Source: JBMNTQ01 sp050945815 (GTDB taxonomy: Bacteria > Bacillota > Clostridia > Christensenellales > JBMNTQ01). Taken from it: DNA of 17,605 nt. A program made the position numbers and the translations under genes. The notes under the pieces are model-generated. The model was not told where the DNA came from. It was given only the letters and a program-made list of their open reading frames with translations, and did no database searches. Location of the stretch: the NCBI GenBank assembly GCA_050945815.1, contig JBMNTQ010000023.1, forward strand, positions 1-17,605, given 5' to 3'. Numbering within the stretch: the first letter of the stretch is position 1; the number at the start of each line of letters is the position of its first letter. Shown here one piece after another: positions 14,413-17,605 of this stretch.

Positions 14413-15606
14413 ATGGCGAAGCATTCTGCTGTTAAAATGAAGGACGGGTTTTATTATGTGGGGGTGCAGGATCCGGGCTTGCGTACGTTTGACGTGGTGA
14501 TGCATACCGAATACGGCACCAGCTATAATTCCTATTTGGTGAGGGGAGAGAAGGTTGCGCTGGTGGAGGCTGTGAAGGACGGCTTCCAGGGGGAACACCT
14601 GGAGAAGATTCGCAGCGTGGTGCAACCGGAGAAGATTGATTATATTGTGTTGAACCATACGGAGCCGGATCATTCGGGTTCGGTGGCGGATTTGCTGGAA
14701 CATTGCCCCTATGCGAAGGTGGTTTGTTCGAAGGTTGCGGCGGGCTTGCTGGAGGAGATTTGTAACCGGGAGATAGACTTTATAATCGCCAAAGACGGAG
14801 ACAGCATTGATTTGGGCGGCAAGACTCTGCAATTTTTCAGCGTGCCTTTCCTGCACTGGCCGGATACTATGTTTACCTATGTTCCCGAGGATCAGATGCT
14901 GCTTTCCGGGGATGTGTTTGGCTGTCATTTTTCTTCGAGGCAGCTATTTGACGATGAAGTGGATAGCCCGTTTGAGGACGCTCAGCAGTATTATTTTGAC
15001 GTGATTATGTCGCCGTTTAAGAGCTATGTTTTGGATGCTGTCGAGAAGGTGTGGCAGTTGAAGGTTGACATGATCGCCCCGGCTCATGGGCCTGTTTTAC
15101 GCAGTGGCGTGCGGGATATTGTTGATTTATACGAGGGCTGGGCTGCTGTGGTGCGGGAGATTAACGACCCTAAGAGGGCCTTTGTGGGCTATGTGTCTTG
15201 CTATGGATATACCAAGGAATTGGCGGAGGAAATTGCCAAGGGCTGCCGGGCGGAGAACTTGGAGGTAGACTTGGTGGATTTGTCGGAAACGGATTTATAT
15301 GAGGCGCTGGCGCTTTTGATGCAGGCAGATGTGGTTGCTATAGGCTCGCCCACTGTAAACCGGGATGTGCTGCCGCCGGTTTGGGATGTGTTGCTGGGGC
15401 TGTCCCCTTATACTTGCAAGGGGAAGAAGGCTTTGTCGTTTGGGTCGTTTGGCTGGAGCGGTGAGGCGGTGAGGTATGTTGAGCGGAGGATGAAGGACTG
15501 CGCAATGCAGACTATGCCGGCATTGAGCGTCAAGCTAAAGCCTCGGGAGCAGGACAAAGACGCCGGATTTGAGGCGGGGAAGGCGCTGGGGCGGGCGGTT
15601 GAATAA
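14413..15606 (+). CDS. fprA: FprA-family A-type flavoprotein (flavodiiron protein)
   Basis: A 397-residue cytoplasmic enzyme that reduces O2 to water or NO to N2O, protecting anaerobes. The N-terminal metallo-beta-lactamase-like domain (1 to about 250) carries the di-iron ligands: His82, Glu84 and Asp86 in NHTEPDHSGS, His148 (LHWPD), Asp167 (SGDVFG) and His225 (PAHGP). The C-terminal flavodoxin domain (about 256-395) binds FMN, with YVSCYGYTKELAEEIAKG as the phosphate loop, then AIGSPTVNRDVLPPVW and SFGSFGWSGEAVRYVE. No rubredoxin or flavin-reductase domain is fused, so a separate electron donor is needed. The ATG at 14413 is preceded by AGAGGTGAGGG. The O2 versus NO preference cannot be read from sequence. 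Confidence 0.95.
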   Translation: MAKHSAVKMKDGFYYVGVQDPGLRTFDVVMHTEYGTSYNSYLVRGEKVALVEAVKDGFQGEHLEKIRSVVQPEKIDYIVLNHTEPDHSGSVADLLEHCPYAKVVCSKVAAGLLEEICNREIDFIIAKDGDSIDLGGKTLQFFSVPFLHWPDTMFTYVPEDQMLLSGDVFGCHFSSRQLFDDEVDSPFEDAQQYYFDVIMSPFKSYVLDAVEKVWQLKVDMIAPAHGPVLRSGVRDIVDLYEGWAAVVREINDPKRAFVGYVSCYGYTKELAEEIAKGCRAENLEVDLVDLSETDLYEALALLMQADVVAIGSPTVNRDVLPPVWDVLLGLSPYTCKGKKALSFGSFGWSGEAVRYVERRMKDCAMQTMPALSVKLKPREQDKDAGFEAGKALGRAVE

Positions 15607-15687
15607 AGAACTGGCGGAGGAGGTTGCAGCGAAGACCTGCTTTCAACACTGCATCATGTAGTTTTAGTTACAAGATGAGTAAGTTTC

Positions 15688-15716
15688 TTGACTGATGAGT
15701 GTTAAGATGATATATT
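15688..15716 (+). promoter_or_regulatory. Sigma-A promoter of the acyl carrier protein gene
   Basis: TTGACT (15688-15693), a 17-base spacer, then TATATT (15711-15716), giving a leader of about 35 bases before the ATG. The gap 15607-15756 otherwise shows no gene. A short imperfect stem near 15622-15644 lacks a T-run. Confidence 0.75.
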
Positions 15717-15756
15717 AGCATAGAATAAAATGTGCATACGTGTGGGAGGAATGATC

Positions 15757-15972
15757 ATGCTGGAGAAAATTTCGGCTATTATTGCAGAAAAACTGGATAT
15801 TGACACGGGAGACGTCACCATGGACACGACGTTTGAGGAACTCAAGATTGATTCGCTGGATATGGTGGAGATTATCATGGACCTGGAGGAAGCGTTTGAT
15901 ATTACCATTGATAACAATGCCGAGATGAAGACTGTGGGCGAGTTGATTGCGCACATTGAATCGTTGGCCTGA
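15757..15972 (+). CDS. acpP: Acyl carrier protein
   Basis: A 71-residue acidic helical protein with the phosphopantetheine attachment motif IDSLDMVEIIMDLEEAF, the modified serine being Ser33. It carries acyl chains as thioesters during fatty-acid or other acyl-transfer reactions. The start is the ATG at 15757, six bases after GGAGGA (15745-15750); an ATG at 15751 abuts the ribosome-binding site and is less likely. It is slightly shorter than the roughly 77 residues usual for housekeeping ACPs. No fatty-acid synthesis genes (fab, plsX) are next to it. The next gene is an acyltransferase-like protein, so it could be either the general ACP or a dedicated one. It has its own promoter. Confidence 0.93.
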   Translation: MLEKISAIIAEKLDIDTGDVTMDTTFEELKIDSLDMVEIIMDLEEAFDITIDNNAEMKTVGELIAHIESLA

Positions 15973-16032
15973 AAAGGCCGGATTTGGAAGATGGAGTTTG
16001 GGGTCGGCAGATAGGCTGGGTTGTTGGTTGTG

Positions 16033-16076
16033 TGAGGATCGGCGGCGTTGAGTAGCCGGCATCGGTCAGCTTTTTT
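16033..16076 (+). terminator. Possible weak terminator between the ACP and acyltransferase-like genes
   Basis: An imperfect stem (GATCG...GGC with GCC...CGGTC) is followed by AGCTTTTTTG, with the T-run at 16071-16076. Pairing is interrupted by internal loops, so the ACP promoter may still drive the next gene, for which I find no promoter of its own. Confidence 0.35.
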
Positions 16077-16124
16077 GCCCTATTTTGGCGGCCTAGTTTG
16101 ATGATAGAGGAGAGGGAATCGGGC

Positions 16125-17243
16125 ATGGTGGAAATCCGGGAGATAAACTCTGTGGGGGAACTGAAAAAATTCGTGGACTTTCATAATGAGATGTACCGCG
16201 ACAACCCCTATGCTATCCCTGATTTGCGCATGGATGAGCTGAACAATTTGCGCAGAGATAAAAATCCGGCCTTTGAGTATTGTGAGACGCGGTATTTTCT
16301 TGCCTATAGAGAGGGTCGGATTGTTGGCAGAATTGCAGGCTTGATTAACCATGCCGCCAATGAAAAATGGGGAAAAAAAGACATGCGGTTTTGCCGCCTA
16401 GACTTCATTGACGATGAGGAGGTTTCCGCTGCGCTGTTTGGCGCTGTGGAGGATTGGGCGAGAGAACGGGGCCTTGAGCGTACGGTGGGGCCGATTGGCT
16501 TTTGTGACCTAGACAAGCAAGGGATGTTGATTGAGGGCTTTGAAGAGCAGGACTTATTTATTACAATTTATAATGCTCCGTATTATGTGCGGCATCTAGA
16601 GAAGCTTGGATATGGGAAAGAAGTGGATTGGCTGGAATTCCGTATCAAAATTCCGCGGGGCGTGGAAGAGCGCATCCAGAATCTGTCTGACCGCATTATA
16701 CAGCGCAACAACTTGAAGATTCTGGATATTACCAAGACTCGGGAAATTCGGCCTTATGTGCGTCCGTTGTTTGAATTGATCAATGAGGCGTATGAGGAAT
16801 TATATGGTACGGTGCCGCTGACGGAAAAGCAGATGACCTGGTATGTGGGGCAATTTTTGACCTTGCTCAACCCCCGTTTGGTGAAGGTGATTGTGGATGA
16901 GGACGGCAAGGCTGTGGGGATGGGCGTTGCGGCGCCATCTTTGGGGGAACCTTTGAAGAAGAGCAATGGCAGACTGTTTCCGTTTGGCTTTATTGGTGTT
17001 TTGCGGGCTATTCGGAAACCCAAAGTGATGAACCTGTTTTTTATTGCGGTGGCGAAGAAATATTTGAATCAGGGGTTGCCGGCGATTTTGATGCAGGCTA
17101 TGACGGTTTCTGCCAATAAGTTGGGCATTGAGTATGCTGAGACCGGGCCGGAGTTGGAAGTCAACGAGAAGGTCCGCGCTGTATGGAAGCCGTATGAATC
17201 GCGCCAGCATCGAAGGCGGCGTTGTTTTGCGAAAGAACTGTAG
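16125..17243 (+). CDS. GNAT-type acyltransferase-like protein of unknown substrate
   Basis: A 372-residue protein. Residues about 35-80 include the conserved-looking DELNNLRRDKNPAFEYCE, then VGRIAGLINH, a beta-strand and acyl-CoA-loop-like segment of GNAT proteins. Further marks are RLDFIDDEEVSAALF (91-105), GPIGFCDLDKQGMLIEGFEE (122-141) and a second half with GRLFPFGFIGVLRA. The end is basic, YESRQHRRRRCF. From memory this matches a family of roughly 370-390 residues found in Bacteroidota and Clostridia, usually called 'GNAT family N-acetyltransferase' and perhaps related to E. coli YghO. The substrate is unknown. The ATG at 16125 was chosen because GAGAGGG (16110-16116) precedes it; ATG 16098/16101 lack a site. 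The acyl carrier protein gene lies 152 bases upstream, so acyl-ACP is a possible donor (inference). Confidence 0.75.
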   Translation: MVEIREINSVGELKKFVDFHNEMYRDNPYAIPDLRMDELNNLRRDKNPAFEYCETRYFLAYREGRIVGRIAGLINHAANEKWGKKDMRFCRLDFIDDEEVSAALFGAVEDWARERGLERTVGPIGFCDLDKQGMLIEGFEEQDLFITIYNAPYYVRHLEKLGYGKEVDWLEFRIKIPRGVEERIQNLSDRIIQRNNLKILDITKTREIRPYVRPLFELINEAYEELYGTVPLTEKQMTWYVGQFLTLLNPRLVKVIVDEDGKAVGMGVAAPSLGEPLKKSNGRLFPFGFIGVLRAIRKPKVMNLFFIAVAKKYLNQGLPAILMQAMTVSANKLGIEYAETGPELEVNEKVRAVWKPYESRQHRRRRCFAKEL

Positions 17244-17289
17244 ACTTGCTTTGTAAGCGGGACAATTGAGTAAACGTATGAAGAAGAGG

Positions 17290-17327
17290 ATAGAAGAGCA
17301 ACGATTTCATTGCTCTTCTATTCTTTT
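17290..17327 (+). terminator. Rho-independent terminator after the acyltransferase-like gene
   Basis: A perfect 12-base stem, ATAGAAGAGCAA (17290-17301) with TTGCTCTTCTAT (17310-17321), has an 8-base loop and is followed by TCTTTT. Confidence 0.92.
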
Positions 17328-17436
17328 GGTTTCTTGTTGGCGTTTTTTCAGCTTTTTGGTGCCGGGGGAATGGGCGTCTTCGCCCCTGCATAGATATGGG
17401 ATAGAGCGATTCTGGGCTGGGGGGAGATGGGTTGGA

Positions 17437-17605
17437 ATGAAGCGTTTTTTTGTGAGACATTGGAAGAAGCTGGCGGCGGCTTTAGCCGTTTTGTTGGCGC
17501 TGGGGCTGGTTACGGCCTTGTCCGGTGCGCCGGTAGGGGATGTTGCGGCGGTGATGGGGGGCTATGAGTTGCAGCCGGTTCGGTCTGTGGAGCGCTCGGA
17601 TCATT
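17437..17605 (+). CDS. Secreted or membrane-anchored protein, N-terminal fragment
   Basis: The frame opens at the ATG at 17437 and runs off the window end; 56 residues are visible. The start MKRFFVRHWKKLAAALAVLLALGLVTALSG is a classic signal peptide or N-terminal anchor: five basic residues, then a hydrophobic core of about 16 residues and small residues where cleavage could occur. After it comes GGYELQPVRSVERSDH. Clostridial polysaccharide deacetylases (PdaA/PdaB-like) often have an anchor followed by a 'LPIYSVxT' segment just before the catalytic TFDAAWG, and this resembles it. The diagnostic motif lies beyond the window, so the family is a guess. GGGGGAG (17420-17426) is about 10 bases upstream of the start. 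The preceding terminator makes it a separate transcription unit. Confidence 0.6.
   Translation, partial: MKRFFVRHWKKLAAALAVLLALGLVTALSGAPVGDVAAVMGGYELQPVRSVERSDH

Noticed and set aside
15961..15978. GGCC-TGAAAA-GGCC hairpin at the ACP stop codon
   Set aside because: Only a four-base stem without a T-run, so not a credible terminator.
1..17605. Mobile elements, CRISPR arrays, tRNA/rRNA genes, riboswitches, toxin-antitoxin or phage genes
   Set aside because: I looked for direct repeat arrays, transposase-like frames, terminal inverted repeats and cloverleaf-like sequences and found none I could support.

Overview
The window looks like a chromosomal segment of an anaerobic Bacillota (Clostridia-type, gut-like) genome. 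The reasons are the glgC/glgD pair of ADP-glucose pyrophosphorylase subunits, strong AGGAGG ribosome-binding sites, sigma-A type promoters, Rho-independent terminators, a DUF1836 protein, a DUF1858 protein and a stand-alone FprA-type flavodiiron protein. I cannot name the species. Genes on the + strand favour G/T at third codon positions and the two - strand genes favour C/A, as expected if + is the leading replication strand.

Layout. Positions 1-229 hold the 3' end of a LarA-like (lactate racemase family, DUF2088) gene. A cupin/XRE regulator follows (360-959) and ends in a strong terminator. A DUF1836 protein (1058-1591, -) and an SGNH hydrolase (1750-2454, +) are divergent, with back-to-back promoters and a small palindrome between them. 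The SGNH gene and a metallo-beta-lactamase-fold hydrolase (2526-3254, -) converge on a terminator that can act in both directions. The hydrolase and the glycogen operon are then divergent from a 348-base promoter region (3255-3602).

The core of the window (3603-14037) is a glycogen storage and use cluster: glgB (branching), glgC plus glgD (catalytic and regulatory-type ADP-glucose pyrophosphorylase subunits), glgA (synthase), glgP (phosphorylase) and a cytoplasmic GH13 alpha-glucanase. glgB, glgC and glgD are tightly packed, and glgC and glgD overlap. A 188-base gap with two stem-loops precedes glgP, and a strong hairpin separates glgP from the GH13 gene. Synthesis and breakdown could therefore be expressed at different levels. 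GlgC makes ADP-glucose, GlgA extends chains and GlgB branches them. GlgP releases glucose-1-phosphate and the GH13 enzyme probably deals with branched or limit dextrins.

Downstream are a 64-residue DUF1858 protein with a CxxC motif, a terminator, and an FprA flavodiiron protein (O2 or NO reduction). An acyl carrier protein gene with its own consensus promoter follows, then a 372-residue acyltransferase-like (GNAT-type) protein with a strong terminator. The window ends in a truncated gene for a secreted or membrane-anchored protein.

No mobile element, tRNA, rRNA, CRISPR array or phage gene was seen. Most of the region is ordinary metabolism. The parts most worth a second look are the DUF1858/FprA pair, the ACP/acyltransferase pair, the divergent regulatory region at 1592-1749, and substitutions in conserved active-site motifs of GlgB.
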